Source: Pseudonocardia sp. MH-G8 (GTDB lineage: Bacteria; Actinomycetota; Actinomycetes; Mycobacteriales; Pseudonocardiaceae). From it: a DNA stretch of 64,000 bases. A program made the position numbers and the translations under genes. The stretch is from NCBI RefSeq assembly GCF_002262885.1, contig NZ_NKYF01000001.1, positions 1,178,001-1,242,000 of the forward strand, in the 5' to 3' direction. How positions within the stretch are numbered: the stretch's first letter is position 1; each line of letters starts with the position of its first letter. A model generated the notes under the pieces. It was not told the origin of the DNA, ran no database searches, and was given only the letters and a program-made list of their open reading frames with translations. This document shows positions 15,999 through 27,900 of this stretch, in pieces.

Positions 15999-17132
15999 AT
16001 GACCGCAACTCTCGAACCCGACGCCGTCGCTGCCGCTCTCGCCCTGCGCGACCTGACCGACCCCGCCCACGGCCCGCACGCACTGCAACTGCTGCTCGAC
16101 GCCGCCGTGGCCGCCCTCGGGCGGCACCGCGCCGTGTCCGTCCAGCGCCAGGGGGCCGCCGTCGCCGTCGAGGACAACTACGACCGGCTCGGTTACGCGC
16201 CGTCCGCCGTCACGCGGGAGAGCCGCTACTCCCGCTACCTGAGCGAGACCGTGATGCTGCGCAGCCACACATCTGCCGCGGTGCCGCCCGCGCTGCGCGC
16301 CCTCGCCGGCCGTCCCGACGCGCCCGACGACCTGCTGCTCGTGCTGCCGGGCCTGGTCCACCGCCGCGACGCCATCGACCGCCTGCACGTCGGCGAGCCG
16401 CACCAGGTGGACCTGTGGCGGATCGTGCGCGGCCGCCGCATGACCCCCGCGGACCTGCAGGAGATGCTGGCCGCACTCGTCCCGGCGATCCTGCCGGGCG
16501 CCCGCTGGCGCACGGTGGCCGCAGACCACCCGTACACCGCGGCGGGACGGCAGCTCGACGTCGACACCGGCGACGGCTGGGTCGAGCTCGCCGAGTGCGG
16601 GCTGGCGGCCCCGGGGGTGCTGCGCCGCGCCGGGCTCGACCCGGACCGGTGGAGCGGCCTCGCGCTCGGCATGGGTCTGGACCGCGCGCTCATGCTCCGC
16701 AAGGGCCTCCCCGACATCCGGCTGCTGCGGGCGGCCGACCCGCGGATCGCCGGGCAGATGCAGGACCTCGAGCCGTGGCGGCCGGTCTCGATGCTGCCGC
16801 CCACGGGACGGGACCTGTCGATCGTGGTCGCCGCCGGCACCGACACCGATCTGCTCGGTGACCGCGCCCGCCGCGCGCTGGGCGCCGACGCCCAGGTGCT
16901 GGAGAGCCTGTCGGTGCGCACGGCCACGCCGCACGAGCGCCTGCCGCAGCACGTCCGGGCCCGCCTCGGTTCCCGCCCGGGTCAGGAGAACCTGCTGGTC
17001 CGCCTGGTCCTGCGCCCCCTGGACCGCACGCTCACCGACCACGAGGCCAACGACGTCCGCGACCGCGTCTACGCCGCCCTGCACGAGGGCCCGCACCACG
17101 AGTGGACGCTGCCGCCCCGAGTTACGCCCTGA
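15999..17132 (+). CDS. PheS-like class II ligase with C-terminal FDX-ACB domain
   Basis: A 377-residue relative of phenylalanyl-tRNA synthetase alpha chain. Motif-2-like [22 protein letters not shown] corresponds to the PheS YRRDTIDATHxPxFHQ segment, and [23 protein letters not shown] corresponds to the PheS motif 3 (GxGLERLAMLxYGIDDIRL). From about residue 280 ([21 protein letters not shown]) there is an FDX-ACB anticodon-binding domain, normally part of PheT. This PheS+FDX-ACB fusion without the N-terminal coiled coil resembles monomeric mitochondrial PheRS. I believe it belongs to the actinobacterial group named 'PheS-related mystery ligase SrmL'. ATG 15999 is used. There is no pheT next to it, so it is unlikely to be the housekeeping enzyme. 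Confidence 0.75.
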   Translation: MTATLEPDAVAAALALRDLTDPAHGPHALQLLLDAAVAALGRHRAVSVQRQGAAVAVEDNYDRLGYAPSAVTRESRYSRYLSETVMLRSHTSAAVPPALRALAGRPDAPDDLLLVLPGLVHRRDAIDRLHVGEPHQVDLWRIVRGRRMTPADLQEMLAALVPAILPGARWRTVAADHPYTAAGRQLDVDTGDGWVELAECGLAAPGVLRRAGLDPDRWSGLALGMGLDRALMLRKGLPDIRLLRAADPRIAGQMQDLEPWRPVSMLPPTGRDLSIVVAAGTDTDLLGDRARRALGADAQVLESLSVRTATPHERLPQHVRARLGSRPGQENLLVRLVLRPLDRTLTDHEANDVRDRVYAALHEGPHHEWTLPPRVTP

Positions 17133-17201
17133 GCGGGCCGGCGCGCCCGTCACACCCCGACTTCGGCCCTCAGGAATCGGTGTGTGAGCTCCCGGCCGGC
17201 G

Positions 17202-17951
17202 TCACGGTGACGGCAGGCTCGCCCATTCGGTGAGGACGTCCTGCGCGTCGCCGACCACCCGGGCGTGGAACGCGGGGTCGGCCGGGCCGTCGGGATGCAG
17301 GTCGATGTTGACGCAGTACGCCCCCGCCGCCCGTGCGGTGGGCGCGAGCCAGGACGCCGGTGCCACCCGCCCGGACGTGCCCACGGCGAGGAACAGGTCG
17401 CAGGACGAGACCAGCCGCCGCGCTTCGCCGAGCGCCTCCGGGTCGAGCATCTCCCCGAACAGGACCACGGCCGGTCGGGCCGGCTCCGTGCAGCGCGCGC
17501 ACCCCGGCAGGTCGCCCTGGCGCACCTCGTGCGCCTGCCCGGTCCAGCCGCAGAAATCGTCGTCGAGGCAGCGGGCGCGGCCCGCGGAGCCGTGCAACTC
17601 GACCACGTCGGCCGACCCGGCAGCCTGGTGCAGGCCGTCGATGTTCTGGGTGATCACCGACGCCCCGGTGGCGGCGAGCGCGCGGTGCGCGGGGGTGGGA
17701 CCCGCCCCCGCCGCGATCTCCCACATCCCACCCCAGACGCTCCACAGCGCGTCGACGTTGGCGGGCAGCAGGTGGGCGTGCATGGCGCGCTCCACCTCGG
17801 GCGCGATCGTCCACAGACCGTCCGGCCCGCGGAACGTGCCGAGCCCGGCGGCCACGCTGATCCCGGCGCCGGTCAGCGCGCAGACCCGCGCGAACCGCTC
17901 CCGCGGGGCGACATCGACGAGGCTGGACACATCTTTCACGGCGTCGACCAC
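17202..17951 (-). CDS. Sir2-family NAD-dependent protein deacetylase
   Basis: A 249-residue sirtuin that removes acyl groups from lysines using NAD+. The Rossmann motifs ALTGAGISVAAGLGTFRG and TQNIDGLH, the catalytic His in VELHGS, the zinc Cys pairs (C-LDDDF-C and C-AR-C), LFGEML and the C-terminal AVGTSGRV and VNIDLHP motifs are all intact. The frame is open to 17996, but GAGG at 8-nt spacing supports GTG 17951. It is convergent with the PheS-like gene (69 bp) and just left of tRNA-Arg, the last chromosomal gene before the putative island. Confidence 0.92.
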   Translation of the reverse strand: MVDAVKDVSSLVDVAPRERFARVCALTGAGISVAAGLGTFRGPDGLWTIAPEVERAMHAHLLPANVDALWSVWGGMWEIAAGAGPTPAHRALAATGASVITQNIDGLHQAAGSADVVELHGSAGRARCLDDDFCGWTGQAHEVRQGDLPGCARCTEPARPAVVLFGEMLDPEALGEARRLVSSCDLFLAVGTSGRVAPASWLAPTARAAGAYCVNIDLHPDGPADPAFHARVVGDAQDVLTEWASLPSP

Positions 17952-18107
17952 ATCACGATCCTCACATCCGGCGGGCCGGTCCGGCACCCCGCACACCAGC
18001 GTGCACCGTTGCTCGGCCCGCTCGCGGCGCCCTCACCTCGCGCCCCCTCGCCGACGACGCGACGGCGACGGCGGGGCGCCCGCGGCTCCCGGGTAACCTG
18101 CACGCAG

Positions 18108-18180
18108 GCCCTCGTAGCTCAGGGGATAGAGCACCGCTCTCCTAAAGCGGGTGTCGCAGGTTCGAATCCTGCCGGGGGCA
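18108..18180 (+). tRNA. tRNA-Arg (anticodon CCT), island attachment site
   Basis: A 73-nt cloverleaf: acceptor GCCCTCG/CGGGGGC, D arm GCTCAGGGGATAGAGC, anticodon stem CCGCT/AGCGG with loop CTCCTAA giving anticodon CCT (reads AGG), T arm GCAGG-TTCGAAT-CCTGC, discriminator A, CCA not encoded. No terminator follows it here. A near-copy of its 3' half lies 30.4 kb away at 48530-48574. Confidence 0.97.
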
Positions 18181-18182
18181 CG
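18139..18182 (+). repeat. attL-like core (tRNA-Arg 3' half)
   Basis: 44-nt segment from the anticodon loop through the tRNA 3' end plus CG. Direct-repeat partner of 48530-48574. Confidence 0.55.
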
Positions 18183-18354
18183 TACAGCATCTGCACAAGA
18201 ACGGGTGTCGTTCGTGGGGAGCCCGCCGGCGTCGTCGGCGATCCCGTCGTCGAACGCGAGCACGGTGGGCTCCTCGACGCGCCGGTACACCGCGACGCAC
18301 TGCACGCGCGCCCGCCGCCGGCGTCCGGCGCGATGCTGTAGCGTCGGCGCCTGA

Positions 18355-18966
18355 TCAGCGCTGCCCGTACCGTCGGCGCATCTCCCGGGTCAGGTCCGCG
18401 GCGCGCCCGGCGTGCACGTCGGGGACCTGCGCGGCGAGCCGGTCGGCTCCGGCGCTGATCATCTCGAGCTGGGCGGCGAGCTCCCGGGCCGCCGTGTCCG
18501 GCGGGGTCCACGGCGGGCGCCGGAGGTAGGTGTCCAGGCATGCCGGCAGCTCGACCCGCACGATCTCGGAGGCGTCGGCGAGGCGCTCGGGCGCCGCGAC
18601 CCGGTCGGCCTCCTGGTCGGCCGGCCGGTCGAGCCGGTCGAGCACCACCCGTACGGTCCTCACGATGTGGCGGAAGGTCCGCTCCGCGCCGGGGGGCAGC
18701 TCCTCCCGCTCCAGCTCCACCCGCGTGAGCTGCGCTTCGGCCTCCCGTCGCAGGACGTCGGTCAGGCTCGGCTCCGCGGCCGGTTCCGCGACCGGATCGG
18801 GTGGCGCGACCAGTGCTCCCACCGCGTACAGCCCGATCGCGACGACCGGCCAGACGTCGCCGACGACTCCGGCGAGGTGCAGCCCGACACCGACGAGCGC
18901 GCCCACCATCCCCGCGATGTTCCTGCGCGAGTCGAGGTATCGGCGCACCGCGCTGAATCCCGTCAT
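18355..18966 (-). CDS. Membrane protein overlapping the giant gene; candidate immunity protein
   Basis: A 203-residue protein. Residues about 17-55 (RRNIAGMVGALVGVGLHLAGVVGDVWPVVAIGLYAVGALVAPP) form a hydrophobic hairpin of two membrane helices; the rest is a charged helical domain (EAEAQLTRVELEREELPPG..., AARELAAQLEMISAGADRLAAQVPDV). Similar two-helix proteins occur in actinobacteria beside stress or tellurite-resistance-type genes, so it may instead be a general accessory protein. The ATG at 18966 overlaps the TGA of the giant gene (ATGA), giving tight translational coupling. That position, directly after a gene ending in a nuclease domain, is where immunity genes of polymorphic toxins lie. 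Function is inferred from position only. Confidence 0.7.
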   Translation of the reverse strand: MTGFSAVRRYLDSRRNIAGMVGALVGVGLHLAGVVGDVWPVVAIGLYAVGALVAPPDPVAEPAAEPSLTDVLRREAEAQLTRVELEREELPPGAERTFRHIVRTVRVVLDRLDRPADQEADRVAAPERLADASEIVRVELPACLDTYLRRPPWTPPDTAARELAAQLEMISAGADRLAAQVPDVHAGRAADLTREMRRRYGQR

Positions 18967-21900
18967 CGGTTCGGCTCCTCACCACCCGTCGATCCGATTC
19001 TGCCGGGAGCCGCAACGCCCCGGGCCACATCCGCGCCCTCCTCCTCGCCGGCCTGCTCGACCGCGCGGTGCTGCACGTCCCGCAGGGAGTCGTCGCTGCG
19101 CACCGCGCCCCGCAGCTCGGCCTGGGAGACCGCGTACCGCTGCACCATCTCGAGGTAGGTCAGCCGGCCGTCCTCGCGCACGGCGCGGGCCACCCGCCTG
19201 GCCAGTTCGGCGATGTCGACGACCTCGATGCGCACCGGCGTGCCGTCCGGCAGCGCGTGGATCTGCGGCTGGATCTGGCGCGCCCCGATCACCTCGTTGG
19301 TGAGCCGGTCGAGCATCCGGAGGTTCTCCGCGTCATCCGGGCCGCCCAACTGCAGCTCGTGCACGTGGTCGGCGGACATCTGCACGGTCACCCGACGGAC
19401 CAGGCGGTCGGCGAGGTCGGGATCGTGCGGCCGGATCACGTGCTCGATCCGCTCGACGAGGTCGTGCCGGTACTTCCGGGTGACGTTCCGGTCGCGGGCG
19501 ACGGGGTTGTGCGCCTTCGTCAGGCGTCCGTCCGCGCTCAGCTCCAGCAGCCGCTCGGCCTTCCACCGGAACTCGCGTCGTGGCATCGCCTTCTCGTACC
19601 AGATCTTGACGGTGGCCGGTGGCGGGCTGCGGGCGCCCCCGGCGCCGGTCATCGGGGAGGTGGGCTCGACCTGCCCTCGGCGCGCGACGGCCGGAACCGA
19701 CGCGGCGGGAGCACGGAACGGTGACGGCGCTGCCGCGCCCGGCGCGTCGTCGGCCGGAGCACCTCCGGCCCCTGCCACCTCTGGGACGTCCTCCGATCGC
19801 TGCGCGCGGGCGCGCTGCAGCACCTCCACCAACCGCGCGGCATCCTGGTCGTGGCGGTGGCCGGTGTGCTCGAGAACGTGCCCGCCGGGCAGGTGGAAGT
19901 CCTGTTCGTGGACCAGCAGGTCGCTCCACCAGCCGGCGTCGAGCCGGCCGGCGGCCAGGTGACCGGACAGCTCGTCCAGCATTCGCCGGGTGATCACCAC
20001 CGCGCGCCCGTCGGCCCAGCCGAACGCGATCACACCGGGCACCGGCAGGTCGCCGTCCAGCACCAGCACCTCGACCCCGGGCGGCCCGCGCGGCATCCGG
20101 TGCGGCAGCTGCGCCAGCGGTGTCATGCGACCCTGCTGCGCGAGCAGCGCGTCGACGATCGCGAGCCGATCCGCCTCCGTGATGGGCCTGATCGCGACCG
20201 CTCCGCCGCCGGGCTCGCCGTACATCGGATCGAGATCGAGCAGCGCGGCCCGCGCGGCGGGCCAGCCCGCGGCGAATCCCGGGTGCAGTGGCAGGGTGTG
20301 CAGCTCGTCGAGCCGGACCCACCGCAGCTCGTCGCTCTCGTGGTCCGCGGTCGGGGTCAGCAGGGAGTTCGCCTCGGCCAACACCCAGGCGTAGGTCCAG
20401 CCGCCGTGGTCGTCGGCGTACTTGCCGGTCACGCGGTACTCGCCGGGGCCGATCCACGCCTCCTCCCAGCCCTCCCGCATGGCCGCCCGCTCGTCGGACT
20501 CCCGGTAGTCGCGCGCCCCGCCGAGCAGGCCCCAGGTCCCGGCGTGCTGGTTGACCGCCGAACGGTGCTGCATCAGCACCCACCGTGTGCCGTCCGCCGC
20601 CCGATGGGTCAGCAGCAGACCCGCGGCGCCGTGGCGCCCCCAGTGCCGCTGGCCGCAGTCGCACTCGACCCAGCCGTCCCCTGACCGGTCGGGTGCTCCG
20701 GTGCCTGCGGGTGCCGGTTCGTCGACGAGCATCGCCGCGCGGTTGCCCACCAGGTACTGGCGATCGAAGTCGTAGCGGCCGCGTCGGATCCAGATGGCGT
20801 CGACCCCGCTCAGCGCAGCCCACAGCCCGATGTCCTTCTCGAGGGCCGCGGCGATCGCCGTACCGCCGCGTCGACTGGCGGCGGCCGCGTCCTCGTCGCG
20901 CCTGCGCCGGGCCTCGTCGATGTGCACCACGACGGCGTCCTTGTGCAGGTATCCCAGCAGCGTCGCCGACCTGGCCGACCGCCGCCGCTGCGTGAAGCCA
21001 GGGCTCGGCGTGTCGGCGCTGTACTCACCGGCCACCGCATGGTCGGTGGCGAAGTTGGTTCCGCGCCCCTCCATGTTCGCGGCCCACCCGATGAACGGGG
21101 TGCCGGTGCGGAACTGTTCGGCCCTGCGGACGGCGTAAGCGCCCGCGATGCCCCGGTACATCGGGATGTGCCCGGCGGCCACGATCGTCGGCCAGTCCAC
21201 CTCGCGCACCACGGCCGGTGGGCCGTCCATCCCCTGGACGGCCCACACCTCCCGCAGCGCGTCCGCGACCGGCACGGCGGCGAACCCGGCCAGCTGGGCC
21301 CGGTCCCACTGCGCCACGCTCGTGCGGCGCACACCGAGGTCGAGCCGGGCCTGCCACGCCGCGCCGTTGTCCGGGTACCGGCGTGCCAGGGGGTTCAGGC
21401 GGCGCTCGACGGCGCGGCGCAGCGCACCGGTGGTCGCCGCCAGCATCGCGCCCCGGCGGTCCGGCGCCGCGGCCGGCAGCGCCGCGGCCAGGCGGACCGC
21501 CACCGCCGCGGCGCGGGCGTCGGGTGCCCTGCCGTGGGTGAGCACCAGCGCGTCCGCCAGCAGCAGGGTGACGAGATCGGTCCAGCGGCCCAGGTACGCC
21601 GCGCGGCCCGCCCTCTCCGGACCGAGCCCGAGCAGCTCCTCGATCGGACCGACCAGCGGGCGCAGCTCGGCGTCGGTGTACCAATCGGCCAGCGCCCACA
21701 GCACGTCGGCGCGGCGATGGCTCGCGGGCAGCCCGGCGAGGACACCGCGGCCGCCCGCGGCCAGGACCGCCAGCGCCAGCGCCGCGCGGTCGCGCTCGGT
21801 GGCCGTGGCCCATTGCGCGGTCGCCCACCGCGGGCCGCCCGCCGCGATCCAGCCGGGCGCACCGTCGACGAACAGGCCCAGCTGACCGCCGGGGGCCGGA

Positions 21901-24900
21901 GTCGCGCGGTCGCTGTCGAGCAGGATCTGCGCGACGCGGCCCACCACTGCGTGGTGCAGGGTCGAGCGCTCCGCCCACGGCGTCCGGGCGATCTCGGCGA
22001 GGACCGGCCCGGCCTGGCGCCAGTCCTCGGCCGTCAGCTCCCCGGTCCACGGGCTCTGCAGCAGCAGCGCCGCCCTGCGCAGCGTGGCGAGCGTGCCGCG
22101 CGCCTGGTCCCGGCGCTTCGTCTGCGCCGGGTCGAGCGCCTGCGGCCACAGCCCGTGGGAGCCGCCCAGCAGGTCCAGCCCCGCCTCCGCCACGTCGAGC
22201 TGCGCGGTGCCGAGCGCCCCCCTCGAACTCCACGGGTCCGCCAACACGTCCACGGCATCGGCGAGCGCCCCCTCCACACCGTCGAGCAGCCGCGCACCGG
22301 CCCGGTCGTCGAGGCGGGCGAGCCGCTCGGCCCAACCGGGCGCCACGGCCAACGCGACCAGCGCCAGCCGCTCGGCCCGCTCCGCGCGCCGCCAACGCTC
22401 GAGCCACGCCGGCCGCGGACCGTGGCCGGCGAGCAGCTCGACGAACGGGGCGGGTTCGTCGAGAAAGCCCGGCACGGTCGGTGGTCCGATCCGCAGGAGC
22501 GCCGCGGCGATCGTGGTGCGCCGATCGACCTGCTTCCCGTCTCCGATCGCCGACGGGAGGACGTGCCACAGCCGCGCCCAGTCGACCGCGTCGGCGCTCA
22601 CCCGCCCGGCGCCGTGGAGCAGATAGGTGGATTCGGCCCGGGCCAGGTGCTGCCCGGCTCTCCTGACGAGATTCGCGGTCCGCCGGTCCCGAGGCAGGAG
22701 CCGGCGCAGCTTCGCGTGCCGGTCGAGGCCGCGGACCACCCGGTCGTACCGGGACCACGCTCGGGCGAGCGCCGCCGCGTTCCCGGCGCGGGCCGGGTCC
22801 CTGAGCACGACGTCGCCCGCATCCCACGAGGAGTCGAGGGCGGCCGCACGTCGGCGGCTCCCGTGTCTCAGCCACCAGATGCCGCCCACCGCGCCGACCA
22901 GGCCGCCCGCGAGCACCCAGATATGGATCAGCCGGGCGGTCTCCCGATCGTCCTGGCGCTGCTCCAGCTCGGTCAGCTCGGCGCGCAGGACGGGGATCCT
23001 CGCGTCGAGGGAGTTCAGGGTCCGGTCGAGCTCACCGACGTCCGATTCCAGGTCCGTGAGTCCCCGCCGCAGTGACTCGAGGTCGATCGCGGGATCCGCG
23101 GCGTCCCGGATCAGCAGGTCGGCGCTTTGGCGCAGGTAGTACGGGTAGAGGCGTTCGGGGATCGCCCCTGAGAGCTCCGCCTCGATCCGAGCGGCCGCCG
23201 CGACGATCCGCTCGGACTCGGCGTCGGTGGAGAAGTCCTCGACCCGCCACTGCAGGGACGAGGCCCGCGACCCGAGGGACACGTCGTCGAGGGAGTCGAT
23301 GCGCCGGTCCAGCGCGTTCACCGCGGTGCGGAGCCCGCGTGCCCTGTGCCCGATCCGGTCCCGCTCGTCCCTGGGGGCCTGTGCCGCCGCGGGGGTGGCG
23401 TGCGCGACGGGGGCGGTGGCCACGGTCGTCGCCGGGTTCGGCGCGGCGACGGTCGTGGCCGCACCGCCTGCGAGCACGGGCATGCCGCCGAGGACCGCTG
23501 CCGCCGCGAACCGCCCCAGCCTGTGTCGGGAGGGGGCACGCGTGGTGCGCTGCAGCGGCCCCACGTAGGTCAGGTCGCGTGCGCGCAGGCCACGGAGCGG
23601 GAGGCCGGCGCCGTCGCGGGCGTCGGCCAGCGCGGCGGCGAGTTGATCGGCGTGGTCGTCATGCCCGAGCCCGTGCAGCCGCTCCCGGCCGTTGACGTGG
23701 AACGCCGTCTCGTGGCCCAGCAACTCCGGCCACCAGTCGGTCGTGAGCCGGCCTGCGGCCAGGTGCCCGGCGATCTCGTCCAGCCGCGCCCTGGTCAGCA
23801 CGATCGCGCCCCGCTCGAAGCCCGAGCCGGCCGGGCCGTGCCAGCCGAACGCCACCAGCCGGTCCAGCACGTCGTCCAGCCGGGCCTGCTCGTCGCGGGT
23901 CAGCAGCCGGGCGAGCACCGGCCGCAACGCCTCGACGTCCAGGACGGCGACGGGCGGCACCGGGCCCAGGAGCCGGCCGCGCGGAAGACGCACACCCAGC
24001 CGGCGCGGCGACGTCAGGTGCGGGGCCAGCCTCGCCAGCACCTCCCGGAGGAACCGGGTGTCGGAGTCCTCCCAGCGACCGGTGGCGACCGGGCCGTCGG
24101 GCTGCGTCGGCCCCGCGGCCACCACCCCGGACCGGCGCGGATTCCCGCCGGTGGTCCCCGATGGCGGACCGCGCCGTGTGATCACATGCTGCAGCGCGGC
24201 GATGGCCCTCCGGGCAGCAGCACCGACGCGCGTCGCGCGAGTACCGGGCGATGCGCTCGATGCCTCGGTCCTCGGCGCGTCGGGTGTCACCAGCGAGTCG
24301 GCTTCGGCGACGCGGCCGTCGGAATCCAGCCCGGCGCGCCGGGCGACGTCGGCACGGCGCGCCTTGAGCCGCTCGACGAGCAGATCCGTCGTAGCCGGCC
24401 CGAAACCGGCGACAGTCACGATCGCCTCGATCTGCTCCGGGGTCACGGCCAGGACATGACGCGCAGAGGTGCGCAGCTGCTCTGCGGACATCGAGCCGAA
24501 CACGCCTGCAGAATCCGGGTTGTCGGCATTCGGCAGCAGCGGGTTGTCGTACCCACGCAGGGTGTCCCACTCGGCCACGGCGTTGCCGAATGCGCCTCCC
24601 TTGTGGTCACCGCGGGCCCGGAACAACAACGCCCCGCCCGTGTCGATCCGCACCGGGGAGCCGTCGACGGTGACCACGTTGCCGTAGCCACCGCCCATCA
24701 CATCCCATCCACCCAGCCACGCATCAGCCGCGAACCCGGGGAACAAGGCGGCCACGTAGACGGGATCCGAAAGTCGCTCGGACAGATCCGACCGCGCACC
24801 CGCCAGCATCAGGGACGCCACCGCCAGCTGCCCGTCGACCGACAGCACCAACCTGTTCGCCGGCACCGCGATCCCTGCCGCCTCGTACAGCACCGCGGCG

Positions 24901-27900
24901 AGCACCTCGTTGCGGGCATGATCCGCCGATGGCGGGAACTTGACGTAGTACTGCGAACCGTCGGGTGCCACGTACGTTCCGCCCGGGTTACTCCCCCGCC
25001 TGCCCCCGATTTCCTGCCAGCCCTCCATGCTCACCGGCCGGAACCGGTCCACTACCCCATCGGGAACCGACCCGGCCGCGGAAGCCGAAACCAACGCGTC
25101 GTCGGTGCCGCGGCTGCTCATCGACCCCGCCGCCGCGTCCCCGACCTCCACGAGCATCACCCCGCGGTTGATCACCAGGTAGTGCCGGTCGCCACCGCCA
25201 AGGCTCTTGGAGATCGCATCGACCCCGGTCAGCGCCGCCCACAGGCCGATGTCGGCCCGGACCCGGTCGGCCACCTCGTCGTGGCCTGCCTGACGGAGTG
25301 CCGCCACATCCACCGCGCGCCGCGCGTGTGCGGCGTCCAGATCCACGATGTGCGCGTCATGGCCCAGGTAGCCGATCACCACCGCCCGAGATCCCGTATC
25401 GGACCCACCGAACAACTGCCGGAAACCGGGGAGCACCACCTGGGAGAAATGACCGGCCACCCGTGGATCGGTGCTGAAGTTGGTCCCATGACCGCCCATG
25501 CTCGCCGCCACCCCGACGAACGGCCGATCACCGGTGCGGAACTGCTCGGCCCACTCCTGCGCCCGATCGCCGAAGTCGTCGTGGATACCCCGGTACAGCG
25601 GCTCCCGACCAGCAGCGAACAGCTCCCGTCGCTGGACGCTATCCACCGGTGCCGGTGCACCATTCAGGCCCTGAGCAGCCAGCACCGTCAGCAGTGGGTC
25701 TTCCGCTGACAACGTCATAAGTTCGTGCAAGAACTCCGGATCCCACTCGCCGACGTGGGAACGACGCCCGTCGGAACCGGCCGGCGCAGCGGCCCGGGCC
25801 GACCGCAGGGCCTCCGCGAACGGGGCCGCGTGCGCGTCGTGCCGATCACCGGTGTGCTCCGGTGCGCGCCCGTCACGGGGAAGGTGGAAGTCCCGCTCGT
25901 GTTCCAGCAGGCGGTACCACCAGTCGGCGGTCAGCCGGCCGGCCGCCAGGTGATCGGCGATCTCGTCCAGCACCCGCCGAGTGATCACCACCACGCCGCG
26001 CTCGGCCCAGCCGAACGCGATCACACCCGGCACCGGTAGCTCGCCGTCCAGCACCACGACCTGGACACCGGGCGGCGCCCGCGGCATCCGGTGTGGCAGC
26101 GCATCGAGGGGTGTCATGCGGCCCTCCATGCGCGGCAGCGCGTCGAGCACCGCCAGCCGGTCGGCCTCGCGCAGGGGGTCGAGGGCGGCCGCCCCGCCGC
26201 CCACGGCCGCACCCAGCCCGCGGCCGTGGGCGGGCGCGTACAGCACGGCGACGGTGAGGTCGTCGCGGCCGCCCTTGTTGCGCGCGGTGTCGGCGAGCAG
26301 GGTGGCGCCCTCGTCCGGGCCGCCGACGCCGGCAGCGAAGGTCAGCTCGCCGAGATCCGCCGGCTCCGGCAGGTAGCGCCACAGGCCGTCGGTGGCCAGC
26401 ACCAGCACGCCGGGCACGGCCGGGCGGTAGGTGGTGACGGTCGGTTCGGGCATGTAGTCGCTCGCCGCCCAGCGGGTCATGATCCCGCCGTCGGTGATGT
26501 CGCCGCCGCGGGAGTCGTCGGAAGCCAGCTGGATGTCGGGGCGCGACTCGAGCCGGGTGCGGTCGAGCGGGAGGTAGTAGGCGCGGGCGGTGCCGACGTG
26601 GCTGATCGTGATCGTCGCGTCGGCGGCGTAGTAGGCGGCCAGGTAGGCGACCGCGGCGTGACCGGTCTCCGGGGTGTAGTTCTCGGTGAGGCCCCGCAGG
26701 CCGGCCTCGTGCGCATCGCCGAGTGCCTCGGCCGGGGTGCGGCCCGCCCGGTCGGTGCGCAGGATCTCGGCGCGGAACGCGGTGGCGAACCGGTCGGCCG
26801 CGAACCTCGACCCGGGGTAGCTGAACACGCCGTCCACCACCACGGCGACGCGGTCGCCGTTCGGGAGCGTCAGCAACGTCGCGGCGTCCTGGTTGGTGCG
26901 GTTGCCCAGCCCGCGCCGAGTCGACGCGGCCATACCGGGACCGCCGAGGTCCTCGTCGCCGTATGGGTGCTCGACGCGGGCGCGGTGCGGGATCACCGGG
27001 GAGACGCCCGGCGCCGGGGCCACCGGCACTCCGGTGAACAGGTCCTGGTGTGCGGCGCGCAGCCTCTTCGCCGCCACCCGGGCCGCCTCGATGATCCGCA
27101 GGCCGCCCGCGGTGCGGTACAGACCCGCGGCCAGCGCGTAGACGTGGTCGATCTCGTAGCGCTCCAGCGACAGCCTGGCCTCGGTCAGCGCCACCTCCCG
27201 CTCCGGGCCGGGATGCAGCCGGTCGAGCTCGGCACGGGCCGCGTCCAGCTCCCGGGTGATCTCGCGCAGCCAGTAGTCCGCGGTCGGCGGCAGCGGGTCG
27301 GAGCCGGGGGCGTACGGGCGGGCGGCGTCGGCACCGCCCAGTGCCCGGTCGACCTGGTGCAGGTGCGCGCCGACCAGCTTCAGCTCGTCGGCGGCCCGGC
27401 GGCGGGCCTCCCGCAACCGCGCGTGCGCCTCGACCTCGGCAGCGCGGGCCGCGTGCAGGAGGTCGGCGGCCTCGGTCCGCAGCAGCTGGTCCGGCCGCTG
27501 GTCGGCGAGGAACTCGCCGGCGCGCCGCGCCCGGAAGTAGAGCCGGTCGGCGGCGTCGGTCTCCCGCAGCAGGGCGCGCAGCAGGCGACGCTGAACGCCG
27601 GGCACTGTGTGGTGCCGCCACCGCGTCACGACCAGATCGCCGACGCCACGGGCGAACCGGACGGGCGCGGCGGGGTGGTCGGCAGGCAGCGGCCAGCTGA
27701 GCCAGCCGGCCGAGTGCCGCATCCGGTAGCCCAGCCCGGTCAGCCGCCGCAAGGTGATGCCCGCGTCGTCGAGCCATCCGTCGTGCCAGTGGCGGAATGC
27801 GAGATCGCCGTCGCGCAGCAGGTCCCGCAGGGCGCTGTAGGCATCCCGCGGCGTGGGGCCACCGGGCTGCACCCTGACCTCTGTCCCGGTGAGCGGGGCG

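Noticed and set aside
18183..18354. Short minus-strand frame (MQCVAVYRRVEEPTVLAFDDG...) beside tRNA-Arg
   Set aside because: It reads through the tRNA gene, and no conserved short protein was recognised.
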